From a virus: 39,783 bases of DNA. The stretch is taken from positions 1 through 39,783 of IMG/VR virus record IMGVR_UViG_3300048927_000180. The stretch is one strand, 5' to 3'. The notes under the pieces are model-generated. The model did not search any database and was not told the origin of the DNA. It worked only from the letters and a program-made list of their open reading frames with translations. The translations under genes and the position numbers were made by a program. Positions 1-7,361 of the stretch are shown here, piece by piece. How positions within the stretch are numbered: position 1 is the first letter of the stretch; every line of letters begins with the position of its first letter.

Positions 1-184
1 GAGCAAAGGCGCATCCGAGATCAACCACCGTCCAGTGAACTGGTATGATCGATGCCAGTGCGAGGTAGATGCTGGTGAACCCAAGGAACTCGTGGTCGAT
101 GTCGCAATCCTGCTGATCGAAAACGCGTGTCAGCTGATCCTTTGGCATCAGGTGGAAGGCTGGGTCGAGTGCTGCTCTGGTCAT
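1..184 (-). CDS. Partial methyltransferase-like protein (3' end off window)
   Basis: The first 61 codons of a gene run off the left edge. The ATG at 184 overlaps the stop of the upstream gene as ATGA, so it is translationally coupled at the distal end of the early-left operon. The visible residues end in a hydrophobic strand followed by VVDLGCAFA, which resembles motif I of class I SAM-dependent methyltransferases (the glycine-rich SAM-binding loop). The preceding stretch, FLGFTSIYLALASIIPVHW, fits a family of small phage proteins I associate with this fold. Only about 60 residues are visible and no catalytic motif can be checked, so the function is tentative. Its start region shares an 18-bp identical repeat with the gene at 370-555. 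Confidence 0.6.
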   Translation of the reverse strand, partial: MTRAALDPAFHLMPKDQLTRVFDQQDCDIDHEFLGFTSIYLALASIIPVHWTVVDLGCAFA

Positions 185-369
185 TCGTTGTCCTCCTGCA
201 TCGCCACAGGCGCCTTGCGCAGCGCGTTCCGGCTGGTGACCATCGTGTATCCGTCCGAGAACCGGACTAAGCAGCTATTCATGACTTTGGTGCGGATCAG
301 AACCTCGCAGGGTTGGCCTTTGCGGCCCTGGCGGTCCCAGCGGTAGATGTAGGGAAGTGGCGCGGTCAT
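181..369 (-). CDS. Small hypothetical phage protein (62 aa)
   Basis: A 62-residue basic protein. Its ATG abuts the stop of the upstream gene (TGA then ATG with no gap), and its own stop overlaps the next ATG by four bases, which marks it as a real member of the coupled left operon. The middle, with VLIRTKVMNSCLVRFSDGYTMVTSR, reads like a small beta-rich SH3- or Tudor-like barrel of the kind seen in phage accessory proteins. That is only a visual impression. No catalytic motif, signal peptide or membrane segment is present. I do not recognise the family and assign no function. Confidence 0.65.
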   Translation of the reverse strand: MTAPLPYIYRWDRQGRKGQPCEVLIRTKVMNSCLVRFSDGYTMVTSRNALRKAPVAMQEDNE

Positions 370-555
370 TCAGTTCACCTCGCGCTTGTCACGGGCCGGC
401 TGCTCATCGAGATACTCGGCGAGGCAATACCCTTCGCGTTGGAAGTCGAGGATCTGCTTGGCGCGATCGAGATTATCGTCGCAGCCCCATGCATCGAGGG
501 CGTCGAGGAAGTCGGCCAGCAGTTGTTCGAAGTCGGGCATTGCTGCTCTGGTCAT
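370..555 (-). CDS. Small acidic hypothetical phage protein (61 aa)
   Basis: A 61-residue acidic, probably helical protein starting MTRAAMPDFEQLL. It begins with an ATGA overlap with the end of the HNH gene upstream and stops directly before the ATG of the next gene. The first 18 bp around its start codon (541-558) are identical to those around the start of the left-edge gene (170-187), and both proteins begin MTRAA. This suggests that the coupled start region was duplicated or reused. No known domain is recognised. Confidence 0.65.
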   Translation of the reverse strand: MTRAAMPDFEQLLADFLDALDAWGCDDNLDRAKQILDFQREGYCLAEYLDEQPARDKREVN

Positions 556-1220
556 TCGCTGCCCTCCCTGTCCATCCGCTCGTTCTCTGCCTTCATCTTT
601 TCATGTAGGCGAGCAATGCCGCGTAGGCGGTCGCGTTCGTCGCTAAGCCAGCTCCATTTCTGGTAGGCAACTATCTTGCCGATGTGGCCATCGGAAACTC
701 CGAACCGCCTGGCGATCTCGGTATAGGGGATGCCTGCGCCGGCGAGTTGACGGATGTCTAGAACCTGATCTGCCGTGAGCTTGGCCTTCCACGAATGCTC
801 CCCGAGGGACATGGTGCCGTGCGCATACCGGTCGTTAGCGTTTTCGACGCGTGTTGCCCATCGGAGATGGTTCTTGTTCACACACCCCTGGTCTCCCTTG
901 CCGCATGTATGAGCCGCCTGCAATTCAGGATCGTCCGGCTTGCCGTAGGCCAAGGTGCACACGAGGCGGTGCGCGCGGATATGCCGCCCTTCATAGTGAG
1001 CCGATCCATACCCGCTACCGTCGTAACCGTATGGCCATATCAGGCAGTCGTCGCCTTCGTAGGAGAGCACGGTGGTCTGGATGTATCGAAGTGTTTCGCC
1101 TTTGGTGATTCCGCCGCCGAGCGGGTCACCATGTCGCTGCCAACGGCGATAGTGGCTCTTGCAATACCCTCGACCGTCTATCGGCTTTTCGCAACCTTCT
1201 ATGCTGCACGGTCCTCTCAT
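552..1220 (-). CDS. HNH endonuclease with C-terminal helix-turn-helix
   Basis: A 222-residue protein starting MRGPCSIEGCEKPI. The start at 1220 is chosen because it overlaps the upstream stop as ATGA, although the frame stays open to 1286. The N-terminus has a Cys/His cluster (CSIEGC...GYCKSH), a likely zinc ribbon. The centre has an HNH-type core: RAHRLVCTLAYG, then AHTCGKGDQGCVNKNHL, and RVENANDR. The C-terminal part, with LTADQVLDIRQLAGAGIPYTEIARRFGVSDGHIGKIV, is a clear helix-turn-helix. This arrangement is typical of free-standing phage HNH nucleases, which bind and nick DNA and may act as homing or packaging nucleases. Whether this copy is active is not known. Confidence 0.85.
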   Translation of the reverse strand: MRGPCSIEGCEKPIDGRGYCKSHYRRWQRHGDPLGGGITKGETLRYIQTTVLSYEGDDCLIWPYGYDGSGYGSAHYEGRHIRAHRLVCTLAYGKPDDPELQAAHTCGKGDQGCVNKNHLRWATRVENANDRYAHGTMSLGEHSWKAKLTADQVLDIRQLAGAGIPYTEIARRFGVSDGHIGKIVAYQKWSWLSDERDRLRGIARLHEKMKAENERMDREGSE

Positions 1221-2146
1221 CCCTGCACCTCCGAAGCACTGAGGGCGGCCAGGATGCGCTTCACTGCGAAATACGCCTGGATGCAATCTTCCGCAGACAG
1301 CAGCGGCACGGAGACGGTCATGTCGCCGTTGTCGTTGAAGACAGCGTCGGCAAGAGGGCTCAACGCTTCAGCAGCCTTTTCAAGTGCCAGCACATGCTCT
1401 GCGGATGCTGCCGGCAGGATGTCTGCAAGCTGCTTCATAGCCTCGCTCACGTTCACCGATCGGAAGCGTTCGGCCATGTCGGCGATCTCGGTGCGGTGAA
1501 GGCTTTCGAGGCGCTCGATCTCAGCGCGGCCTGCGACAACCGCATTGCGCACTGCCTCCTTGACCTGATGGTCGCGCCAGTTCCCGATTGGGTACTGACG
1601 GATTATTGGCTCGATGGCCGCTGATACGGCTTCCTCGACCCCAACCGAAAGCTCTGCGGGCGCTAGTGCCTCGCGGGCCGCCAACGCTCGCTCTACGCGG
1701 CGCTCTACCTCTGCCAGCATCTGCTCACGGGTAAAGGTCTCTCCTACCGAAAGCTCAGCGGGTGCGGCATACAGCTTCGTCCCAATCGGAATATCGCGCT
1801 GATCAACGAGGAACTTGATATCCCTACCGAACAGGATCTCGGCTGCTGGCGTCGTGGCTGTCACGATTTCGGCGACTGGCTCACCCCCAACCGAAAGCTC
1901 AGCGGGCTGAGTGTACACGGCAGATCGGGCTTCAAGCACGGCATCAATCACGCTTGCCTTGGTACCGTTCCAATCTATCAACCCAACTACCGTCCCCGCC
2001 GGTACCACATTATGAGTGGGCGGTGGGGCCTCATGTCGATTGATGACCGCATAGATATCCTCGATGACAGATGCGTCCTCGATAGCCCCGTCGAAAACCT
2101 CGTCTACGATCTTTCCGAGAAGCTCGCGGCTGATTGACTCGCTCAT
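1217..2146 (-). CDS. Modular phage accessory protein with three PAELSVG repeats
   Basis: About 309 residues starting MSESISRELLG. The ATG at 2146 has a GAAAGG ribosome site, whereas a GTG at 2194 has none, so 2146 is preferred. The acidic N-terminal helix region (LLGKIVDEVFDGAIEDASVIEDIYAVI) is followed by segments separated by three in-frame copies of PAELSVG. One segment, ending IPIGTKLYAAP, looks like the short '...GTxLYxxP' modules common in mosaic phage hypothetical proteins. The C-terminus is helical with coiled-coil tendency. DNA repeats encoding PAELSVG sit at 1644-1660, 1746-1762 and 1890-1906. There is no catalytic signature. The repeats may serve as recombination joints that shuffle modules (inference). 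Confidence 0.75.
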   Translation of the reverse strand: MSESISRELLGKIVDEVFDGAIEDASVIEDIYAVINRHEAPPPTHNVVPAGTVVGLIDWNGTKASVIDAVLEARSAVYTQPAELSVGGEPVAEIVTATTPAAEILFGRDIKFLVDQRDIPIGTKLYAAPAELSVGETFTREQMLAEVERRVERALAAREALAPAELSVGVEEAVSAAIEPIIRQYPIGNWRDHQVKEAVRNAVVAGRAEIERLESLHRTEIADMAERFRSVNVSEAMKQLADILPAASAEHVLALEKAAEALSPLADAVFNDNGDMTVSVPLLSAEDCIQAYFAVKRILAALSASEVQG

Positions 2147-2194
2147 ATCAGTTGCCTTTCTGGTGGGGAGGGGAGAGGCGGGCGGGTTCGGCAC

Positions 2195-2260
2195 TCAATC
2201 ATGACTCATCACCTTCCAGAGCGGCGGCGGGGCCTTGCTGATAGACTGCCAGTTTGTCAT
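2195..2260 (-). CDS. Possible 21-residue peptide, DUF551-like start
   Basis: A 21-codon frame reading MTNWQSISKAPPPLWKVMSHD. Its ATG overlaps the stop of the HNH gene at 2257 as ATGA, the same coupling used throughout the operon. The start 'W-x-S-I-x-x-A-P' is the hallmark opening of the DUF551 family of small phage proteins, which usually continues DG and runs to 60-100 residues. Here the frame stops early, so this may be a truncated remnant or a genuine micropeptide. It ends 48 bp before the ATG at 2146. Confidence 0.35.
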   Translation of the reverse strand: MTNWQSISKAPPPLWKVMSHD

Positions 2261-2667
2261 CGTCTCGTCTCCTGTATCGGCGCGTAAAGCTGGGCGGCGG
2301 GAAGTGCGGCTTTGGATGGGCGATCGGGCTTCGACCGCTTGGGGAAGCCGGCGCTGCGGATGGCCTGTTTCGGGGCAGCGATGCCGAGGTGCTTCTTGCG
2401 AACAGCCGCCACCTTGGCCTTTTCAGCCACGTCCTTGGCCGTCTTTTCCACATGGCACTTGCGGTGCGACGGGCGCAGGTTGCTTTCCCGGTTCTCTCCG
2501 CCGTTGATCAGCGCCTTAACGTGATCCAGATCCCATTTCTGGCCTATCTGGATGGGCTGGCCGCAAAGGTGGCAGCTGCTATCCCGGTCGAAGATGCGGG
2601 CTCTTACGCGCGGTGGCGCGCGTGTGTCGTCGGTCTGGCCGATCCATTCATCAACGGTTCGGCTCAT
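2257..2667 (-). CDS. HNH endonuclease
   Basis: A 136-residue protein starting MSRTVDEW. The ATG at 2667 shares one base with the stop of the upstream gene (TGATG). It has a compact classical HNH domain: RARIFDRDSSCHLCGQPI (first CxxC), WDLDHVKALINGGENRESNLRPSHRKCHVEKT. The DH pair, the asparagine of ESNL and the final HRKCH complete the metal and zinc sites. The tail is basic and Pro/Ala-rich. The family cleaves DNA; in phages it often sits near cos or terminase genes, but here it lies among recombination genes. It differs from the HNH protein at 552-1220, so the operon carries two unrelated HNH genes. Confidence 0.9.
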   Translation of the reverse strand: MSRTVDEWIGQTDDTRAPPRVRARIFDRDSSCHLCGQPIQIGQKWDLDHVKALINGGENRESNLRPSHRKCHVEKTAKDVAEKAKVAAVRKKHLGIAAPKQAIRSAGFPKRSKPDRPSKAALPAAQLYAPIQETRR

Positions 2668-2843
2668 CACACGCCTCCTAACCAGGCAACAAGCCATGCA
2701 AACCCGAGGAAGACGATAGCAGACCCAACCGCCTCCAGCTCCTTCCCGTTCGACCTACCAGAAATGAACACCAGCGCGCATCCGCCTCCGCAAACCATGA
2801 GAAAGGCGGCCAGAACATAGGCGATTACGTTTGCAAAGGTCAT
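2667..2843 (-). CDS. Small membrane protein, two TM segments (58 aa)
   Basis: A 58-residue protein starting MTFANVIAYVLAAFL. Residues about 3-25 (with MVCGGGCALVF) and about 38-56 (SAIVFLGFAWLVAWLGGV) are hydrophobic helices joined by a short charged loop, ISGRSNGKELEAV. The ATG at 2843 lies just after the RecT stop, and the distal end is coupled to the HNH gene. It should sit in the host inner membrane. Its role is unknown. Small membrane proteins in early-left operons can act in exclusion or host takeover, but nothing here shows that. Confidence 0.65.
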   Translation of the reverse strand: MTFANVIAYVLAAFLMVCGGGCALVFISGRSNGKELEAVGSAIVFLGFAWLVAWLGGV

Positions 2844-2844
2844 A

Positions 2845-3942
2845 TCAGCCTCGCAGATCGTCGACAGAGCAATCCAGCATCTCGGCGTAGTGCTCAATGA
2901 TGCCTTCCAGCTTCTCCGGATCGTTGAAGATCGATCTGGACGAGTTGTTGATCTGGCGAGCCTTCGACACGCCGGCCTCTGTCATCTTGCTGATCGGGCC
3001 TGCCCATTCCTTGTCGGTCACCTTCAGGGCGTCGAGCGAGATGTCTTTCTGGGCGGCCATGGGAAGGATGTCCCGAGCATACCGGATGAGGGTATCGCGG
3101 TCTGGGTCATCCTGATTGGTGGAGGGATCGGAGTAGGGCGGCTCCGATCCCTCTGCAGACGAAGCTGTGGGGGTCTGCGGCTCGTCTGCCTCCGGCTGGG
3201 CGCCGCCGGATTGGGTGGGTTCGATAATATCGCCAGAGAACGCGCCGTCGGTCTCGGAGTGGACGAATGCCTCATCAAAGCCCTCGCGCTCGCTGGTGGC
3301 CTCCTGTGTGGCGTTCTGGCGCAAACGCTCCATGACTGTCGGCTGCGGGGTGATGTCACGAGCGTTGTCGGGGCCGGCGAACTGCTCAGCCTCGTCCCGG
3401 TCGTAAATGCCGAGAATTACTTCTGGTGTGTAACGGCGAGCCCAGGAGCGCCCGGTGTAATAGCATTGCTGCTGATCAGGATCCGACTTCCAGAGAGACG
3501 AGTTCTTGGGTGTGATGTCCTTGAACTTAGGAGACCGCACTTCGAACTCCTCACCGTCGAGCTTGCCGACAGCGAAGCAGACACGATCACCGCCTTCGCC
3601 TTCGAAGCGGTAGCGGATGCGCCCTTCAATGCCGGATCGCGTGTTCACGACGGCGACGATAAGCTGAGCCTCGTAGGCGATCGTGCCATTGACCGAGTAT
3701 GACTTGCTGGCGACCGCGAATGGGTTCATCTGCCAGTCGAGGGCCTGAAGGGCGACGGCCATGCATGCGCCAGCATTGCCGCGCAGATGCTTCGGGAGCG
3801 CGATATCGGCTCGGCACATGACTTCGGCAAACTTGACCACCTCGCCAAGGTTCTGCGGGGCTATCTTAGCGCCAGCGCCCGTGGCGGAAAGGCCAACGGA
3901 TTCCATCGGCAGGCGTTCAGTGCGTTCTGCTAGCTGGTTCAT
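2845..3942 (-). CDS. recT: RecT-family single-strand annealing protein
   Basis: A 365-residue protein. The N-terminal two thirds carry the RecT signature: NLGEVVKFAEVMCRADIALPKHLRGN, then GACMAVALQALDWQMNPFAVASKSY and the IAYEAQLIVAVVNT segment, followed by DQQQCYYTGRSWARRYTPEVILG. RecT proteins coat single-stranded DNA and anneal complementary strands. The C-terminal 150 residues are acidic and Pro/Ser-rich, with a distal helical segment. The gene lies one small gene downstream of the PD-(D/E)XK exonuclease, forming the usual phage exonuclease/annealase recombination pair. The ATG overlaps the stop of the preceding 73-residue gene by one base. It probably acts on replicating phage DNA or at ends in the cytoplasm. 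Confidence 0.93.
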   Translation of the reverse strand: MNQLAERTERLPMESVGLSATGAGAKIAPQNLGEVVKFAEVMCRADIALPKHLRGNAGACMAVALQALDWQMNPFAVASKSYSVNGTIAYEAQLIVAVVNTRSGIEGRIRYRFEGEGGDRVCFAVGKLDGEEFEVRSPKFKDITPKNSSLWKSDPDQQQCYYTGRSWARRYTPEVILGIYDRDEAEQFAGPDNARDITPQPTVMERLRQNATQEATSEREGFDEAFVHSETDGAFSGDIIEPTQSGGAQPEADEPQTPTASSAEGSEPPYSDPSTNQDDPDRDTLIRYARDILPMAAQKDISLDALKVTDKEWAGPISKMTEAGVSKARQINNSSRSIFNDPEKLEGIIEHYAEMLDCSVDDLRG

Positions 3943-4163
3943 CAGAAAGGCATCCCTTGTTTAGCGTCACGGTCCAGTGCGCTCTTGAGCTTGATGTTGA
4001 TTTCGCGGGCGGCATGAATGCCCATCGGGCGGCGGTCATGGTCCTCGGAGGGCGAGAGAGCCGCGTTGAAGCCGGCCGCCCAGCAAAGAAGGTCTGACAG
4101 GCCGGAGGAGAGCCTGTCGGCGAATTCCCGATCGAGCGTGATGGTGATCGTCTCCTCGGCCAT
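3942..4163 (-). CDS. Small hypothetical protein between exonuclease and RecT (73 aa)
   Basis: A 73-residue protein starting MAEETITITLDREFADRL. The start at 4163 shares one base with the exonuclease stop, and the stop overlaps the RecT start by one base. The frame is open further upstream, but those codons overlap the exonuclease gene and are not needed. It is mildly acidic, with an amphipathic helix (FADRLSSGLSDLLCWAAGF), and ends KLKSALDRDAKQGMPF. Its position wedged between exonuclease and annealase suggests an accessory role in recombination, by location only. No family is recognised. Confidence 0.7.
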   Translation of the reverse strand: MAEETITITLDREFADRLSSGLSDLLCWAAGFNAALSPSEDHDRRPMGIHAAREINIKLKSALDRDAKQGMPF

Positions 4164-5149
4164 CACGCCGCTTCCAGTTGAGTCTTGATGCGAGTTTTCG
4201 ACCAAGACGGCATTTCCACGTAGGAGACTTCCTTTTCGAAGCCGTCGTATCCTGGCCACTTGCCTTCCTTCAGGCAGCGCTTCACCGTCTCGATCGCCAC
4301 GCGTGCCTGACGCTCGCCGAGGTCAATATCCTCGTCCTTGAGCTGCATAACGCGCACGTCGTATGGCGGGGCCTTCTCGACGAACACGAAGGTGAAGCTG
4401 GAGAAAGCATCGGCGCCGAGAACCTGGCGGACGATCATTCGGAGCAGGCCGGCCTGCACATGGTAGCCGTGGTTATAGATCGCCTTCGACAGGCTCTCGT
4501 CATCAACGGATGCGGCGGTCTTCAGGTCGACGAAATCGCCGCTATCGTTCGGAACGACGTCGGGACGGGCCTTGAGCCAGATGTCCCCGTCCTTGCAGAA
4601 GAGGCTTCGCTCGATGCGGCCATTGAGGATGCCCAGGCGGATTGCCTCCTTCTTCGCCAGCGCTGATGCGATCTGCCGAATATGGCCGATCTCCGTTTCC
4701 GTCATGACGACGCGGCCGGCTTTCTTCTGGTCGACAAGCCACTGCTTGCAGGCCGTGCGGTTCCCCTGCCATGCCTTGCCCTCGATCTCGTCAGGGCGGA
4801 GCACGTAGCGCTCCTTGAAGCCCTCTTCGCCCAACAGAAGCATGTGAGCGGCCTTGCCGAACTCCAGGCTGTCCTTTTCCGGCTTATCGAACGGCGTCGG
4901 ATTGTACGGAGAGAACCCCCAATAGAGCGACGGGCGATCGAGAACGGAGCGCAGACCGGAGCTAGAGATGGAGAAGCCGTCAAACAGATCGGTGTTGCCA
5001 TGGTAGTCGTCGATCGGAACGCCGCTGTAGACGCCGCGGCGGATGATCTGCTTCCCATTCCAGCGCTGCTCAGCCTTCAGTCCGGCGATGATGCCGCCTG
5101 CTATGGAACCCACGGACTGGAACGAGTCCTTGTCGATTATCTTGTCCAA
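4163..5149 (-). CDS. PD-(D/E)XK phage exonuclease (RecE/YqaJ-like)
   Basis: About 328 residues with a TTG start at 5149, preceded by AGGAG at a good distance. The nearby ATG is out of frame. Upstream in-frame codons overlap the membrane protein gene at 5137-5376. Key segments: SLEFGKAAHMLLLGEEGF (residues about 94-111) gives the conserved His region; LKARPDVV (192-199) and DFVDLKTAAS (205-214) give the acidic residues and the D-x-K of the catalytic core; GYHVQAGLLRMI follows. This matches the RecE-like exonuclease family (PDDEXK_12/DUF3799 type), which resects double-stranded DNA 5' to 3' for the partner RecT. Length is normal for the family. Confidence 0.9.
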   Translation of the reverse strand: MDKIIDKDSFQSVGSIAGGIIAGLKAEQRWNGKQIIRRGVYSGVPIDDYHGNTDLFDGFSISSSGLRSVLDRPSLYWGFSPYNPTPFDKPEKDSLEFGKAAHMLLLGEEGFKERYVLRPDEIEGKAWQGNRTACKQWLVDQKKAGRVVMTETEIGHIRQIASALAKKEAIRLGILNGRIERSLFCKDGDIWLKARPDVVPNDSGDFVDLKTAASVDDESLSKAIYNHGYHVQAGLLRMIVRQVLGADAFSSFTFVFVEKAPPYDVRVMQLKDEDIDLGERQARVAIETVKRCLKEGKWPGYDGFEKEVSYVEMPSWSKTRIKTQLEAA

Positions 5150-5376
5150 GCGACATTCTCCTGCTGATCGAGTGCTTGACGGTGTGAGGCTTCCATCGCT
5201 CTCGGCATGGAGACGAAGACGAAGAAGCTGATGATGGCGCCGCATACGATTGCGGCGGAGAAGGTGAGAGTGAGCGATGGCATCGACACCGGGGCGGTGA
5301 TAGCGCGGGGCCGCTGGTTGCACGCACCGGGCTGGCATCCGCACTCGCCGTGGGTTCTGAGGTCGCAGCGGGTCAT
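5137..5376 (-). CDS. Small membrane protein (79 aa)
   Basis: A 79-residue protein starting MTRCDLRTHGECGCQPGAC, a Cys-rich N-terminus. It continues with one membrane segment (residues about 34-56, LTLTFSAAIVCGAIISFFVFV). The ATG overlaps the upstream stop as ATGA. The final 13 bp overlap the TTG start of the exonuclease, whose ribosome site lies inside this gene. The four N-terminal cysteines and nearby His could bind metal (CDLRTHGECGCQPGAC). There is no secretion signal. Function unknown. Confidence 0.6.
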   Translation of the reverse strand: MTRCDLRTHGECGCQPGACNQRPRAITAPVSMPSLTLTFSAAIVCGAIISFFVFVSMPRAMEASHRQALDQQENVAWTR

Positions 5377-5870
5377 GCTTCACCTGCCTTCGCCAGAGCG
5401 GCGCTCAAGGTGTCCTTTGCCCAGGCGATGTTCTCGCCGTAGACACGCTCCATAGCCCGTTCCCAGCCGTGGTACATGGCGTCGTATCGGTCGGTGATGC
5501 CGCGATCCTCAAGGCCGCAGCCCATGCCCTGATCGTGGTATTCAGGCTCGCCTTCGAGGTGCTTCACGGCTTCCGACAGCGCCTCGCGAAGCTTGGCTAT
5601 CTCAGCGTCCTTGGCGGCGATCTGGTCATGAAGGTCACGGAACTTGAGAGAGGAACGGGTAGCTTTGTCACACCAAAACCGCCACAGATTACCTTTACTG
5701 GTAAGGCCGTGTTCGATCTCGATGGCATCGAGAACCTTGCCCTTGTCTTCTGCCTCCTCTCGAAGTGCAGTGATGAGGTCAGCGGCCTCTTTCAACATTG
5801 TGCGACGCGAGTAGAGCAATCCTGTCTCGATGCCGGCGACTTCCCGCAGGCGGTCAACGATATCACCCAT
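5373..5870 (-). CDS. Coiled-coil hypothetical phage protein (165 aa)
   Basis: 165 residues starting MGDIVDRLREVAG. The ATG at 5870 shares a base with the upstream stop; a GTG one codon earlier is possible. Residues about 70-110, with LHDQIAAKDAEIAKLREALSEAVKHLEGE, form a strong heptad coiled coil. The opening (DIVDRLRE...RRTMLKEAADLITALREE) is a pattern seen in many phage early hypothetical proteins, typically 'DRLR...EAAD.I..LR.E'. The C-terminal half contains a His/Trp-rich segment (DAMYHGWERAMERVYGENIAWAKDTL). It is probably a cytoplasmic oligomer. Function unknown. Confidence 0.75.
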   Translation of the reverse strand: MGDIVDRLREVAGIETGLLYSRRTMLKEAADLITALREEAEDKGKVLDAIEIEHGLTSKGNLWRFWCDKATRSSLKFRDLHDQIAAKDAEIAKLREALSEAVKHLEGEPEYHDQGMGCGLEDRGITDRYDAMYHGWERAMERVYGENIAWAKDTLSAALAKAGEA

Positions 5871-6058
5871 CACAGCACCGCCGATCTAAGCGCCGGGACT
5901 TCACCCCGGAAATCAGCGCCTTGCTCTTCAGCGATACGGCGTTCCCAGTAGGCCTTTGCATGTTCAGCAGCACGAAGGGCGACGTTTGCCTTGATGATGT
6001 TGTCTTCGGCTTCGGAGAGCTTGATGGAGAAACGGGAGGTGAGGCGGTTGTCGTTCAT
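5870..6058 (-). CDS. Small helical hypothetical protein (62 aa)
   Basis: 62 residues starting MNDNRLTSRFSIKLSEAEDNIIKANVAL. The ATG at 6058 overlaps the upstream stop as ATGA. Almost the whole chain is predicted helix with heptad spacing (EAEDNIIKANVALRAAEHAKAYWERRIAEEQ). No known domain is recognised. It is probably a small dimeric coiled-coil protein. It is kept as a gene because both ends are coupled to neighbours and its codon use matches them. Confidence 0.65.
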   Translation of the reverse strand: MNDNRLTSRFSIKLSEAEDNIIKANVALRAAEHAKAYWERRIAEEQGADFRGEVPALRSAVL

Positions 6059-6402
6059 GACCGGCCCTCCGCATTGGCAACGGCTTCCATCCATTCGCGG
6101 ATTGCCTGGCAGTCTTTCGGGCTCTGGCCGGCGGCGCGATAAACCTCGGCGAGCTTGACGGCGAGATGCTTGCCCTTCTGGAGCATATCGGGAGCGGCGG
6201 CGATCAAGCGGGCATTCGCATCCCGCTCCTCAACGGTTATACCGCCGATGTTCTCAGAAGCGTGGACGGAAGCAATGTCTCCACGATAGTCTTCACCATC
6301 CTTTCGGACGGGCTCGATATCCCAGTACATGACCTTCGGCGGGCTTGAGCGGTCTAGGCACGTAGCCTTCCACGGACCGGGTGTGTGCTTGCTGTAGGTC
6401 AT
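6055..6402 (-). CDS. Conserved phage hypothetical protein with TPGPW motif
   Basis: 115 residues. It shows the signature of a very common phage family of unknown function: an N-terminal HTPGPWKA motif, a central beta region (DIASVHASENIGG), and EERDANARLIAAAPDMLQ followed by a helical tail. The motif pair TPGPW...ANARLIAAAPD is usual for these proteins, which are found in early operons of siphoviruses and podoviruses. It starts at 6402, overlapping the upstream stop as ATGA. Length is typical. No enzymatic residues can be assigned. Confidence 0.85.
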   Translation of the reverse strand: MTYSKHTPGPWKATCLDRSSPPKVMYWDIEPVRKDGEDYRGDIASVHASENIGGITVEERDANARLIAAAPDMLQKGKHLAVKLAEVYRAAGQSPKDCQAIREWMEAVANAEGRS

Positions 6403-7031
6403 GCCGCACCTGTCGTCTTGGCGAGAGCTTCGCGGAACCGAGCCTTCTCAGCTTCGATAAACGCCTTGTGCTGGGCTTCGAAAGCCGCACGCACCTCGAC
6501 GATGGCGGAATTTGTGGCCGCTGTGATTTCCTTCTTGAAGGCCGCGTTCATGTTCTGCTCGACGATGTACTGAACACGGGTCTTCTGATCCCGAGCGTTC
6601 CATGTGTCCTTGCTGGGGGCGCCGTTGTAGTCGACACGTTCGGAAAGGAATGCCCGACCTGTGAGGCCGATGAATTCCCGCATGGTCACAGGGTCTTTGG
6701 TGGTGTGTCCGACCGGGATAATTGGCTGGTCGATGATTTCGGCCGTCACCTTCGCGAGGTGTTCGTTGCACTTCTGGCTGACGAGCTCGATGCACTTGGC
6801 TTCGATCATCTTTGCCAACGGCTCTTTGCCCATCCGGCCGATGAGCTGCTGTGCCGCAGCCTGGACGATCAGGTCTTCCATGTCACGAAGCGTCCAGTCC
6901 GTCATAGCGACGTGGAACTCGATGCCTTTGCCTTCCGGCTCCTTGCGGGCTTCCATGCTGCTTTCCGGCGCGTCTTCATCCGTGCCGAGCAGTTCGGCAA
7001 CATCGCCGGAATCCATGATTACATTTGTCAT
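6399..7031 (-). CDS. Hypothetical early protein (210 aa)
   Basis: 210 residues starting MTNVIMDSGDVAELLGTDEDAP. The ATG at 7031 has GGAGTAG upstream and follows the stop of the previous gene by 4 bp. The N-terminus is acidic. The middle and C-terminus are alternating helices, with FIGLTGRAFLSERVDYNG in the centre and a long Ala/Glu/Lys helix at the end (RAAFEAQHKAFIEAEKARFREALAKT). No catalytic or DNA-binding motif stands out. It could be a scaffold or adaptor in the recombination module, but there is no direct support. Confidence 0.7.
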   Translation of the reverse strand: MTNVIMDSGDVAELLGTDEDAPESSMEARKEPEGKGIEFHVAMTDWTLRDMEDLIVQAAAQQLIGRMGKEPLAKMIEAKCIELVSQKCNEHLAKVTAEIIDQPIIPVGHTTKDPVTMREFIGLTGRAFLSERVDYNGAPSKDTWNARDQKTRVQYIVEQNMNAAFKKEITAATNSAIVEVRAAFEAQHKAFIEAEKARFREALAKTTGAA

Positions 7032-7035
7032 CGGT

Positions 7036-7329
7036 CTACTCCGCAGCTTGGGAAAAGTGACGCTCAAGACGAGCGGCAGCGCTATGGCCTACCCGTCTGG
7101 CGTTCATGGAAAGGAAGCAGCGATCGATGTCGTCGGACACGCCTTCGACCCACGGCTCGAGATAGTCGTTGTCCCCGCCGGCGCTCCACACGAGGCCGGC
7201 GATGGCCTTCACCAGCTCCGCCGAAAGCTCCTTGAGGACTTCGGCATTGTCGGACTGTCGGCCGAGAACCGAGAACTGTGAGCGGGCTTTATTCGCCGCC
7301 TCGATGATGTCGTCGAAATGGGATGCCAT
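7036..7329 (-). CDS. Hypothetical early protein (97 aa)
   Basis: 97 residues, MASHFDDIIEAANKARSQF onwards, mostly helical. A central Gly/Asp-rich linker (SAGGDNDYLEPW) separates two helical halves. It is the second gene of the early-left operon, 32 bp after the stop of the first gene and 4 bp before the next start. No recognised family, membrane segment or Cys/His cluster. Confidence 0.7.
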   Translation of the reverse strand: MASHFDDIIEAANKARSQFSVLGRQSDNAEVLKELSAELVKAIAGLVWSAGGDNDYLEPWVEGVSDDIDRCFLSMNARRVGHSAAARLERHFSQAAE

Positions 7330-7361
7330 TGCACTGATCCTTCGATCTGGTGATACCCGCC

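Noticed and set aside
2890-3702. Long forward frame opposite RecT
   Set aside because: It is antisense to a clearly recognised RecT gene, has no ribosome site or recognisable motif, and reflects codon bias of the real strand.
5207-5455. Forward frame at the membrane-protein/exonuclease boundary
   Set aside because: It is antisense to two coupled minus-strand genes and has no recognisable content.
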